A stretch of DNA of 64,000 bases from Leisingera aquimarina DSM 24565 (GTDB taxonomy: Bacteria > Pseudomonadota > Alphaproteobacteria > Rhodobacterales > Rhodobacteraceae): positions 45,644 through 109,643 of the forward strand of contig NZ_AXBE01000012.1 of assembly GCF_000473165.1 (NCBI RefSeq). The letters are read 5' to 3'. The notes below the pieces were generated by a model. It did not search any database, was not told where the DNA came from, and was given only the letters and a program-made list of their open reading frames with translations. A program made the position numbers and the translations under genes. Shown one piece after another: positions 1-7,405 of the stretch (its first letter is position 1; each line of letters opens with the position of its first letter).

Positions 1-440
1 CCATCGTCTGTTCGATGATGCACGAAGTCGTACGACCAGACGTGATTGCGATACTCTGGCCGCAGCCGAACACACGAACCATTGTTGAGCCAGAGCCGCC
101 CTTTCTTGGGCTGTTTCATGGGAACCTTTAGCCCCTCTCGCCGCCATAGACGTTCGACGCGCTTGTCGTTCACCTGCCAGCCTGCGTCTCACAGCAGAGC
201 GGCAATCCGACGGTAGCCATATCGACCATACTGACGTGTCAGCTCGATCATGTCCTCGACCAGGCGGTCTTCGTCAGCACGCCCAAGTGGCAACCGGCGC
301 TGCGTGGATCGGTGCTGGCCCAGGACGCGGCATACACGGCGTTCGGAAATCTTGATTTGGCTACGCACATGATCGATGCAGGCACGGCGGCGCGAGGGGC
401 TCAGAAGTTTCCCTTTGCGGCCTCTGACAGGATCAGTTTG
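1..440 (-). pseudogene. IS3-family OrfB (integrase/DDE transposase), stop-interrupted and cut by the window edge
   Basis: The frame overlaps the end of orfA, as expected when OrfB is made by -1 frameshifting into an OrfAB fusion. It reads as an IS3 OrfB N-terminal part with the typical stretch YGRYGYRRIAALL. At 187-189 the next codon is TGA. The same frame then continues with DAGWQVNDKRVERLWRREG and goes on to the window edge. Family members normally have Arg (CGA) here, so this is a CGA to TGA nonsense change. The catalytic DDE region lies mostly outside the window. The element is probably inactive unless the stop is read through. Confidence 0.8.
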
Positions 441-679
441 TCGAGTGTAAGATCTGAAACGGCACGGCGAAGGCGCTCGTTCTCCTTCTGGAGCCGCTTC
501 AGTTCCTTGAGTTGTTCTGTGCCCATTCCGCCGTACTTCTTCTTCCAACGGCAATAGGTTTGTTCCGTCACACTGATCTGCCGAATGGCGTCTATTCGGG
601 GCATGCCTTGCCCCATCAGCACTTCAACCTGCCGTAACTTCACGACAATCTCTTCAGGCTTGGGTCTCTTAATCGCCAT
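401..679 (-). CDS. IS3-family OrfA, helix-turn-helix transposase subunit
   Basis: The 92-aa protein binds the IS ends and forms the N-terminal part of the OrfAB transposase. It shows the IS407-type pattern: an HTH around residues 10-50 (VVKLRQVEVLMGQGM, then TEQTYCRWKKKYGG), a leucine-zipper-like helix (LKELKRLQKENERLRRAV) and the end LDKLILSEAAKGNF, where frameshifting into orfB takes place. Length is normal for OrfA. It appears intact, unlike its orfB partner, which has an in-frame stop. The start is the ATG at 679. Confidence 0.9.
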   Translation of the reverse strand: MAIKRPKPEEIVVKLRQVEVLMGQGMPRIDAIRQISVTEQTYCRWKKKYGGMGTEQLKELKRLQKENERLRRAVSDLTLDKLILSEAAKGNF

Positions 680-736
680 CTATGGTCCTCCGCTTTCCTA
701 ATCATAGGGGCGGACCACTTCATTGGGGGAGGCTCA

Positions 737-1253
737 GCAGTCCGACCCGGCGCTAGCCGTAATCATTGATCATGTTCTTCCCTCGCATGAAGCCATATGC
801 GCAGCGGCGGCTGCGCTCGAGGTTGAGATTACTGCTATCGCCAAACGCCATGATCTGTCTCGTCGTTTGATGACGATCCCTGGGATCGGACCGGTTGTTG
901 CGTTGAGCTTTCTGGCACTCATCGAGAACACCGAGCGGTTTCCAAAGACTGCAAATGTCGGAGCGTTCGTGGGCCTAACGCCGAGACGATATCAGTCCGG
1001 TGAGGTCGACTACTCTGGCCGAATATCCAAAAGAGGCGATGCCGCCATGCGTCGCCTGCTGTACGAAGTGGCCAGTACATTGATCAATCGTGTGAAGCGA
1101 TATTCACCGTTGAAGTCTTGGGCTGTCCGCCTAGCGGCGAGGCGAGGCTTCAAAAAGGCCGCTGTCGCGACAGCCCGCAAACTGGCTGTACTCATGCTGA
1201 CACTTTGGAAGACTGGCGAAGAATTCCATTGGACAAAGGAGGCCACTACTTGA
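737..1253 (+). pseudogene. IS110-family transposase, C-terminal part (Transposase_20)
   Basis: About 170 residues of the C-terminal half of an IS110/IS116/IS902-type transposase remain. They include the helix-hairpin-helix-like segment MTIPGIGPVVALSFLALIE and the block GAFVGLTPRRYQSGE followed by KRGDAAMRRLLYEVA, the Transposase_20 domain with its catalytic serine region. The N-terminal RuvC-like DEDD domain is missing because the sequence is interrupted at the IS3 end near 736. The natural stop is at 1251-1253. The following 120 bases look like the 3' non-coding end of an IS110 element. Non-functional remnant. Confidence 0.85.
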
Positions 1254-1395
1254 GCTAAAATCCCGCCGGAGCCGGTAGGAAGCAAAGTCCCTGTGGGACG
1301 GAAGGCAGATCGACCTCGGAGAGAACTATGCCCCACAGTGACAATGCGAACTTCCGTTGACATAGCCGCAATCAGAGAACCTTCTCCAAGAACCG

Positions 1396-1431
1396 CCCTC
1401 TCGGCAGATTGCTTCGCAATCGCCTGCCGGG
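1396..1431 (+). repeat. Small hairpin element, copy A, inside the IS1182 transposase
   Basis: The element reads CCCTCTCG, then a hairpin (GATTGC TTC GCAATC), then CTGCCGGG. It interrupts the codons of the conserved SKNRHGRFR motif, with about 40 bases inserted in total. The same two 8-bp flanks surround a different hairpin at 2285-2316 in opposite orientation. It looks like a short palindromic mobile repeat. Confidence 0.6.
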
Positions 1432-2284
1432 TAATACATGGCCGGTTCCGTGACAGCGAACTGTTGCGGCATCTCTTCGAGACAACCGTCGCGCGGTGTA
1501 TCGAAGAGGGTCTGGTCAGCGGGCAGCGCATGGCCATCGATGCCAGCCTGATCGAAGCCGATGCCAACAAGCAAAATTCTACGCCTAAGGAAGAATGGGA
1601 CGTCAGGCAGATCGATCCCGCCGATGCGCCTCGGGCGGTCCGTGAGTATCTCGACACCCTGGACGAGGCTGCCTTCGGCGCGGCCAGCGAGGTTCAGCCA
1701 AAGTTTACGTCCCATTCCGACCCTGCCAGCCAATGGACCGCAGCCCGCAAGGGTCCGGCCTTCTTCAGCTATTCCGACAATTACCTGATCGACACGGACC
1801 ACGGCGTCATCGTGGACGCGGAGGCGACGAGATCAATCCGCCAAGCCGAAGTTGGGTCGACCAAGACCATGCTCGCGCGCGTGAAGGCCAGGTTCGACCT
1901 CCACCCTGAGCGCCTGATCGCAGACACCGCCTATGGCACCGCGCCGATGCTTGGCTGGTTGGTCGACCGCAAGATCGTCCCGCACATCCCCGTCTTCGAC
2001 AAGTCGGGGCGCAGCGACGGAACCTGGACCCGCGCGGACTTCGAGTGGGATGCCGGGAACAATCAATACATCTGCCCGGAACGCCACGAACTGAAGCAAT
2101 TCCGCCGGAACTATTCCGATCCGAACCGAGGGCCGACCAGAAAGGGCGTCGCGAAATACCGGTGCCTAAAGCACACGTGCCAGGCCTGCCCTTCGAAGTC
2201 TCGTTGCTGCCCTAACATGGACTTCCGGTCGATCACCCGAGAGGAGCATGAAGACGCGCGGCAAGTCGCTCGCGACATCCACTG

Positions 2285-2316
2285 CCCGGCAGTGCATGTT
2301 TACATGCACGAGAGGG
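2285..2316 (-). repeat. Small hairpin element, copy B, inside the IS1182 transposase
   Basis: Read on the minus strand the element is CCCTCTCG, then TGCATGT AA ACATGCA, then CTGCCGGG. The flanking octamers match copy A at 1396-1431, but the stem sequence is unrelated and still perfectly self-complementary. About 37 bases are inserted between the codons for ARDI and KTDQYIIS, which shifts the transposase frame. Confidence 0.6.
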
Positions 2317-2526
2317 GCGAAGACCGACCAATACATCATCTCAATGAAGCTGCGCAAGAAGGTCGAGATGCTCTTCGCCCACCTCAAGCGTATCCTTGGA
2401 CTCAGTCGGCTCCGATTACGCGGCCCATGCGGCGCAAACGACGAATTCCTCCTCGCCGCCACCGCCCAAAACCTCCGCAAACTGGCCAAGGTCATTCCCG
2501 CACCGCGGCAACCGAAGAAAGCCTGA

Positions 2527-2848
2527 TAAGAAAGGCGCTCACGCTCTTTTCCGGCGCCCATATTCTGCGCCCGCGAACGGGTGTTTTTCCACGGAATGGG
2601 GACTTTGCTGCCGTTCGCCGCACATGCAAACAGGATGCCCACACATGTCCGCTTTAGGCACATAGCACCCTTTGCAAACTTCAGGCAGATTCCCACAAGC
2701 CGAAGTTATGGCTGCCGCCAGAGCCCGTCTTCTCCAAGCCAAAAGTTCGGGCAGTTCGCTCGAAATTTCAGCGCAAACGGGCTTTCTGAAAATCACGCCG
2801 CACCACTGGCCTTTACAGCTTTCTTCCATCCTCATCATGCTGTGCCGC
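2527..2848. other. Gene-free stretch between IS1182 remnant and nasT
   Basis: No protein is supported here. The left part (to about 2600) looks like the 3' end of the IS1182 element. The right part should hold the nasT promoter and leader, but I see no convincing -35/-10 pair or terminator. The open frame upstream of the nasT ATG codes for no recognisable sequence. Confidence 0.5.
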
Positions 2849-3433
2849 ATGCCCGATGCCCTATCTATTATAGTTGTCGAAGCTGACCGTGAGCGCGCAT
2901 TCATGATTGTGGATGGGCTGCGCGAAGCTGGAGAATTCGACATACAGGTCATCTCGGAACCGTCCGGGCTTGCGCGCCAGATCCAGTTGCGGGACCCGGA
3001 TGTTGTCCTCATCGACATCGAAAACCCGTCCCGCGATATGCTGGAGGAATTGGCACTCGCATCCGGCCCCAAAGAAAGGCCTGTTGCGATGTTTGTGGAC
3101 CGCAGTGAAAACGGCATGTCTTCGGCCGCCGTGGAGGCCGGGGTTTCGGCGTATGTGGTGGATGGATTGCAGCCCGCACGGCTAAAGCCAGTTCTGGATG
3201 CCGCCATTGCCCGCTTCCGGTTGTTTCAGCGTATGCGCACAGAACTGGTCGAGGCCAAACGCGCCCTGGAAGAGCGTAAGGTCATCGACCGCGCCAAGGG
3301 GATGGTTATGAAGGCCCGCGGCATTGGCGAGGACGAAGCCTATGCGCTGCTGCGAAAAGCGGCAATGGACCAGAACAAGCGTGTCGCGGAGGTTGCCCAG
3401 GCGCTGGTCACCGCAGCAGGGCTGCTGGCATGA
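2849..3433 (+). CDS. nasT: NasT, ANTAR-domain nitrate-responsive antiterminator
   Basis: The 194-aa protein has a response-regulator-like receiver domain (SIIVVEADRERAFMIVDGL at the start, DPDVVLIDIENPS around residues 50-60) and a C-terminal ANTAR RNA-binding domain (ALEERKVIDRAKGMVMKARG, then EDEAYALLRKAAMD). NasT-type proteins bind hairpins in the leader of nitrate/nitrite assimilation operons and stop premature termination. They are held inactive by NasS when nitrate is absent. The next gene is nasS, overlapping by 4 bases (ATGA), and a suitable leader follows it. The ATG at 2849 (MPDALSII) was chosen because homology begins there; ATG 2837 is possible. No clear Shine-Dalgarno sequence is seen. 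The gene sits only about 300 bp from IS debris. Confidence 0.92.
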   Translation: MPDALSIIVVEADRERAFMIVDGLREAGEFDIQVISEPSGLARQIQLRDPDVVLIDIENPSRDMLEELALASGPKERPVAMFVDRSENGMSSAAVEAGVSAYVVDGLQPARLKPVLDAAIARFRLFQRMRTELVEAKRALEERKVIDRAKGMVMKARGIGEDEAYALLRKAAMDQNKRVAEVAQALVTAAGLLA

Positions 3434-4608
3434 GCGTGACGCTGATCCCAACAGGCTATGTCCCGCTGACCGATGCAGCACCGCTGATTGCGGCTCAGGA
3501 AATGGGCTTTGCCGCCGAGGAGCGGCTGACGCTGGAGTTGCACCGCGCACCCTCCTGGTCGTCGCTGCGGGATATGCTGGCCTTTGGCCGGGTGGACGCT
3601 GCCCATATGCTCGCGCCTGTGCCGGTCGCCGCGGCGCTTGGCCTCGGCGGCGCCAGCACACGCCTGTCTGTTCTGTGTGTGCTCTCCGTCAATGGCACCG
3701 TCATTGGTGTCAGCAGCAGCCTGGCCCGCAGGCTGGCCGATACCGGACACAGGTTCTCCTTCGACGACGCTGTGTCTGCCGGGAACGCCCTGACTGGCGC
3801 TGCCGGCCCGGATCTGCGGATTGGCGTCCCGTTTCCCTTTTCCATGCACGCCGAACTACTGACCTACTGGCTGAAAGGGCTGGGGACGGACACACCCCTG
3901 GACATAAGCATCCGCACGGTTCCACCGCCGCTGATGGCCCAGGCCATCCGCAAGGGGGAAATCGACGCCTTCTGCGTCGGCGAACCTTGGGGATCCATGG
4001 CGGTTGAGCAGGGTGCAGGCGCGCTGCTGCTGCCTGGCCGGGCCATCTGGTCCTTTGCGCCGGAAAAGGTGCTGGCCGTCCGCGGTGCGTGGGCGGAGAC
4101 CGAACCCGGCCTGTCAGGCCGCCTGATCCGGGCGCTGTGGCGCGCAGGGCGCTGGCTGGCCGACCCGGCCTCCCGCGGGCTTGCAGCCGAGATCCTGTCT
4201 TCCCGTCGGTATCTCGACTTGCCTGCCGAAATTATCGAACGGGCCCTTTCGGGAAAGTTCACAGTCACGGCGCAGGGCCTGCAGCGTGAAGCACCCGGTT
4301 TCATCGGGTTCCACGATGGTGCAGCAGGGTTCCCCTGGCGCAGCCAGGCCCAATGGATTGCGCTGCAACTCGCACGGAGGAACGGCTTGAACCGCCAGGC
4401 GGCGCTTGCAAAGGCCGGGCGTGTTTTCCGCAGCGATCTTTACCGCGATGCCCTGCGCGGGACTGGCGCGGACTTGCCCGGCGCCTCTTCGAAATTGGAA
4501 GGCGCGATTGGCGCCCCTATGTTGGCAGCGGGAGAATCTGAGGCCGTCAGGCTGCTGCAGAACCGGTTCTTCGATGGCCGGGTTTTTGATCCCCAGGCCG
4601 CGGATTGA
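3430..4608 (+). CDS. nasS: NasS, cytoplasmic nitrate/nitrite sensor (NrtA-like)
   Basis: The 392-aa protein belongs to the CmpA/NrtA periplasmic nitrate-binding family but has no signal peptide: it starts directly with MSVTLIPTGYVPLTDAAPLI. Family signatures include FGRVDAAHMLAPVPVAAALG, the PFPFSMHAELLTYWLKGLG segment and DAFCVGEPWG. In NasS/NasT systems this cytoplasmic protein binds NasT and releases it when nitrate or nitrite is bound. The ATGA overlap with nasT suggests translational coupling and a fixed ratio of the two. The homologous exported protein NrtA is encoded just downstream, so one fold serves both as sensor and as transporter subunit in this locus. Confidence 0.92.
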   Translation: MSVTLIPTGYVPLTDAAPLIAAQEMGFAAEERLTLELHRAPSWSSLRDMLAFGRVDAAHMLAPVPVAAALGLGGASTRLSVLCVLSVNGTVIGVSSSLARRLADTGHRFSFDDAVSAGNALTGAAGPDLRIGVPFPFSMHAELLTYWLKGLGTDTPLDISIRTVPPPLMAQAIRKGEIDAFCVGEPWGSMAVEQGAGALLLPGRAIWSFAPEKVLAVRGAWAETEPGLSGRLIRALWRAGRWLADPASRGLAAEILSSRRYLDLPAEIIERALSGKFTVTAQGLQREAPGFIGFHDGAAGFPWRSQAQWIALQLARRNGLNRQAALAKAGRVFRSDLYRDALRGTGADLPGASSKLEGAIGAPMLAAGESEAVRLLQNRFFDGRVFDPQAAD

Positions 4609-4717
4609 TGAAAAACTAGGCAGCGCTCCTTCATGCTGCGCTGCAGTGCAGAAAATCTTGCTGCAGATGCAAAAAACTGTTGGCGCTTCCCGGCTCATCC
4701 GGCAGTCTGAATGCAGG

Positions 4718-4733
4718 CAGGCAACGGAGCCTG
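4718..4733 (+). promoter_or_regulatory. ANTAR-type hexaloop hairpin in the nrt-nas leader
   Basis: A perfect 5-bp stem CAGGC/GCCTG closes the six-base loop AACGGA. Loop position 1 is A and position 4 is G, the pattern reported for targets of NasT-type ANTAR proteins. It lies about 37 bases before an intrinsic terminator and 140 bases before nrtA. A partner hairpin (P1) is expected just upstream; the CCGG-CTCAT-CCGG hairpin at 4692-4704 lies at the right place but does not show the A1/G4 loop. Confidence 0.65.
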
Positions 4734-4769
4734 ACTGAGAATTTTCCCGAAGACCGGGTTTCACTGAGC

Positions 4770-4824
4770 AAAGCCGCTCGACCCACCGCCACTCCTCCCG
4801 GCGGTGCGTGTCAGCGGCTTTTTT
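4770..4824 (+). terminator. Leader terminator before nrtA (NasT antitermination target)
   Basis: The outer stem AAAGCCGCT (4770-4778) pairs with AGCGGCTTT (4813-4821), with an inner stem CACCGCC/GGCGGTG, followed by six T (4819-4824). Its place between nasS and nrtA, inside an operon leader and after a hexaloop hairpin, fits a conditional terminator that NasT would override when nitrate is present. Confidence 0.8.
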
Positions 4825-4872
4825 CTGTTCCGCCCCTTGGGCCGGACACAGCTAGGAAAAGGAAACAACCCG

Positions 4873-6240
4873 ATGAAGACACTCATTATGGCGCTTGCGG
4901 CCTCCACGGCACTGACCGGACCGGCACTGGCCGGAGCACTGGAACTGGAAAGAGATGTGCTGACCTTCGGCTTCATCAAGCTGACGGATATGGCGCCGCT
5001 GGCAGTGGCCTATGAGCAGGGCTTTTTCGATGACGAGGGCCTGTTCGTTACGCTGGAAGCACAGGCGAACTGGAAGGTTCTGCTGGATGGCGTGATCGAC
5101 GGCACTCTGGACGGCGCCCATATGCTGGCAGGTCAGCCTCTGGCCGCCACCATCGGCTATGGGACTGAGGCTCATATCATCACGCCGTTCTCCATGGACC
5201 TGAATGGCAATGGCATCACGCTCTCCAACGAAGTGTGGGAGATGATGAAGCCGAACCTGCCCACGGACGCAGATGGCAAGATCGCGCATCCTATTTCGGC
5301 CTCCCACCTGAAACCGGTGATCGAAGACTTCAACGCCAATGGCAAGCCGTTCAACATGGGAATGGTGTTCCCGGTCTCTACTCACAATTACGAGCTGCGC
5401 TACTGGCTGGCGGCCGGCGGCATCCATCCCGGCTACTACTCGCCTGAAAACGTGACCGGCCAGATCGGCGCCGAGGCCTTTCTGTCGGTGACCCCGCCGC
5501 CGCAGATGCCCGCTACATTGGAGGCCGGCACCATCTCCGGCTACTGCGTAGGCGAACCCTGGAACCAGCAGGCCGTGTTCAAGGGCATCGGTGTCCCGGT
5601 TATCACCGACTACGAGCTGTGGAAGAACAATCCGGAAAAAGTATTCGGCATCACCGCCGAATTCGCCGAGGAAAACCCGAACACCACCCGGGCTGTGGTC
5701 AAGGCGCTGATCCGCGCCGCCATGTGGCTGGATGAAAACGGTAATGCCAACCGTCCCGAAGCGGTGGAGATCCTGTCGCGCCCGGATTACGTCGGTGCCG
5801 ACTACGAAGTGATCGCCAACTCGATGACCGGCACTTTCGAGTACGAAAAGGGCGACAAGCGCGAGGTCCCGGATTTCAACGTGTTCTTCCGTTACAACGC
5901 CACCTATCCATTCTACTCGGACGCGGTCTGGTATCTGACCCAGATGCGCCGCTGGGGGCAGATCGCCGACCCCAAGCCCGACAGCTGGTATGACGAGGTC
6001 GCCCGGTCGGTCTACAAGCCTGAAATCTATCTCGAGGCCGCAAAGGTGCTGGTCGATGAGGGCCTGGCAAACCACGAAGACTTCCCCTGGGACAGCGACG
6101 GCTACAAGGCCCTGACCCCGGCAGAGGACATCATCGATGGCATCCCATTCGGTGGCAAAACGCCCAACGCCTATATCGACAGCCTGCCGATTGGCTTGAA
6201 GTCCGGCCAGACCGTAGTCGGCAACGCCGTTCAGGGCTGA
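4873..6240 (+). CDS. nrtA: NrtA, periplasmic nitrate-binding protein
   Basis: The 455-aa substrate-binding protein of an ABC nitrate/nitrite importer begins with a Sec signal peptide ([22 protein letters not shown]; cleavage probably after LAGA). The mature part has the NrtA pattern: [51 protein letters not shown] and the late [18 protein letters not shown]. The start at 4873 follows AGGAAAAGGAAAC; the longer frame upstream runs into the leader terminator and is not used. Expression should depend on the NasT-controlled leader. It delivers nitrate to NrtB/NrtC for the assimilation enzymes encoded downstream. Confidence 0.95.
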   Translation: MKTLIMALAASTALTGPALAGALELERDVLTFGFIKLTDMAPLAVAYEQGFFDDEGLFVTLEAQANWKVLLDGVIDGTLDGAHMLAGQPLAATIGYGTEAHIITPFSMDLNGNGITLSNEVWEMMKPNLPTDADGKIAHPISASHLKPVIEDFNANGKPFNMGMVFPVSTHNYELRYWLAAGGIHPGYYSPENVTGQIGAEAFLSVTPPPQMPATLEAGTISGYCVGEPWNQQAVFKGIGVPVITDYELWKNNPEKVFGITAEFAEENPNTTRAVVKALIRAAMWLDENGNANRPEAVEILSRPDYVGADYEVIANSMTGTFEYEKGDKREVPDFNVFFRYNATYPFYSDAVWYLTQMRRWGQIADPKPDSWYDEVARSVYKPEIYLEAAKVLVDEGLANHEDFPWDSDGYKALTPAEDIIDGIPFGGKTPNAYIDSLPIGLKSGQTVVGNAVQG

Positions 6241-6259
6241 CACCGGTCGGGAGGGCGGG

Positions 6260-6290
6260 CGGAGCGATGCTTCCGTAGGAGCGAGCTCCG
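6260..6290 (+). other. Intercistronic hairpin between nrtA and nrtB
   Basis: CGGAGC (6260-6265) pairs with GCTCCG (6285-6290), with a second small hairpin inside the loop. No T-run follows, so it is probably an mRNA-stabilising or partial-termination structure that gives more binding protein than permease, as is common after binding-protein genes. Confidence 0.4.
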
Positions 6291-6325
6291 TTCCCCTTCC
6301 CCAGCAATCCCCAGAGGACTACACT

Positions 6326-7399
6326 ATGACCATCGCCGACCACGACACGCTGAACTCCGAGGCTCGCCGCTCCCGGCTCTTCACCCGCATCAACAATATG
6401 GACGCCTGGTTCCAGGTCTTCGGCCTAGCCTGGATCACCCCGGTTCTTAAAGCCGCAGCCGGCGACAACCCCAAGGCGCAGATAAAGGAGATCTGGCGCC
6501 TGCTGGCGGTGCCCGTCATCGCAATTGCCGCCTTTCTGGTTCTCTGGGGCACATTGGCGCCCAAGGTGCAAACCTCGCTGGGCGCAATTCCCGGCCCGGC
6601 TGCCGTGTGGGCCGAAGCCGTGAACCTGCACCAGGATGCACAGGCAAAAGCCGCCAAGGAGCAGGTCCACTACGAAAAGGTCGAGGCCCGCAACCAGCGT
6701 TTCATCGACCGGGGCCAGCCGGAGCGGGTCAAGGACATCCCCTTCACAGGTGCGCCGTCTTACTACCAGCAGATCTGGACTTCGATCCAGACCGTCTTCT
6801 TCGGGTTCCTGATCGCCTCCGCCGTAGCAATTCCGCTTGGCATTCTGGCCGGCCTTTCACCAGTTGCGAACTCTGCCATCAACCCGCTGGTTCAGATCTT
6901 CAAACCCGTGTCTCCGCTGGCATGGCTGCCCATCGTCACTATGGTGGTCTCCGCGCTTTATGCCACTAACGACGGTCTGTTCTCCAAGTCCTTCCTGGTC
7001 TCAGCCATCACCGTCACGCTTTGCTCGCTGTGGCCAACGCTGATCAATACCGCGCTGGGGGTGGCTTCCATCGACAAGGACCTGGTGAATGTCTCCAAGG
7101 TTCTGAAAATGAACACCTATACCAAGATCACCAAGCTGGTGCTGCCTTCGGCCCTGCCGCTGATCTTCACCGGCCTGCGCCTGTCGCTGGGGGTCGGCTG
7201 GATGGTGCTGATCGCGGCCGAAATGCTGGCCCAAAACCCCGGCCTTGGCAAATTTGTCTGGGACGAATTCCAGAACGGCTCCTCCCAGTCGCTGGCCAAG
7301 ATCATCGTCGCGGTCCTGACCATCGGCATCATCGGCTTCCTGCTGGACCGGGTGATGTACGCGCTGCAATCACTCTTTACCTTCACGAACAACCGGTGA
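6326..7399 (+). CDS. nrtB: NrtB, nitrate ABC transporter permease
   Basis: The 357-aa inner-membrane permease carries a cytoplasmic N-terminal segment, a first membrane helix at about residues 52-75 (LLAVPVIAIAAFLVLWGTLA), a periplasmic stretch and the BPD_transp_1 core with about five further helices (IWTSIQTVFFGFLIASAVAI onward). The EAA-type loop region is LGVASIDKDLVNVSKVLKMN. The start ATG follows AGAGGACTACACT. It is followed after 6 bases by the ATPase gene. The length fits proteobacterial NrtB/NasE proteins. Confidence 0.93.
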   Translation: MTIADHDTLNSEARRSRLFTRINNMDAWFQVFGLAWITPVLKAAAGDNPKAQIKEIWRLLAVPVIAIAAFLVLWGTLAPKVQTSLGAIPGPAAVWAEAVNLHQDAQAKAAKEQVHYEKVEARNQRFIDRGQPERVKDIPFTGAPSYYQQIWTSIQTVFFGFLIASAVAIPLGILAGLSPVANSAINPLVQIFKPVSPLAWLPIVTMVVSALYATNDGLFSKSFLVSAITVTLCSLWPTLINTALGVASIDKDLVNVSKVLKMNTYTKITKLVLPSALPLIFTGLRLSLGVGWMVLIAAEMLAQNPGLGKFVWDEFQNGSSQSLAKIIVAVLTIGIIGFLLDRVMYALQSLFTFTNNR

Positions 7400-7405
7400 T
7401 CCGCC

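Larger units (their letters stand above)
1..736 (-). mobile_element. IS3-family (IS407-like) insertion sequence, left part only
   Basis: An orfA/orfB pair in the minus direction ends near position 736, where the outward sequence begins TGAGCCTCCCCCAATGAA, a plausible terminal repeat with TGA..TCA ends. The other end lies beyond the window. Directly beyond 736 an IS110-type transposase frame starts in mid-protein, so this element seems to have inserted into, or recombined with, an older IS110 copy. The exact end is inferred, because no second terminus or target duplication is visible. Confidence 0.75.
1377..2526 (+). pseudogene. IS1182-type (DDE) transposase, broken by two small insertions
   Basis: The core (from HGRFRDSELLRHLFETTVA through DASLIEADANKQ, LIADTAYGTAPMLGWLV and an RCCPN cysteine segment) is a typical IS1182-family DDE transposase. 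The start of the protein is missing. TTC TCC AAG AAC CGC lies in a different frame from the downstream GRFRDSELL core. About 40 extra bases containing a hairpin separate the two. Near 2280-2316 a second 37-base insertion shifts the frame again, so the end (KLRKKVEMLFAHLKRIL, then DEFLLAATAQNLRKLAK) is read in the frame that ends at 2526. Removing both insertions would restore continuous reading. Inactive. Confidence 0.8.

Noticed and set aside
4804-4872. Longer NrtA start at 4804
   Set aside because: It would read through the leader terminator and put 23 residues before a clear signal peptide; ATG 4873 has a good ribosome site.
4852-6243. 463-codon minus-strand frame opposite nrtA
   Set aside because: A mirror frame of high-GC coding sequence; no family similarity and no ribosome site.
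6241-6325. Terminator between nrtA and nrtB
   Set aside because: Hairpin without a T-run inside an operon; more likely a stabilising or attenuating structure.
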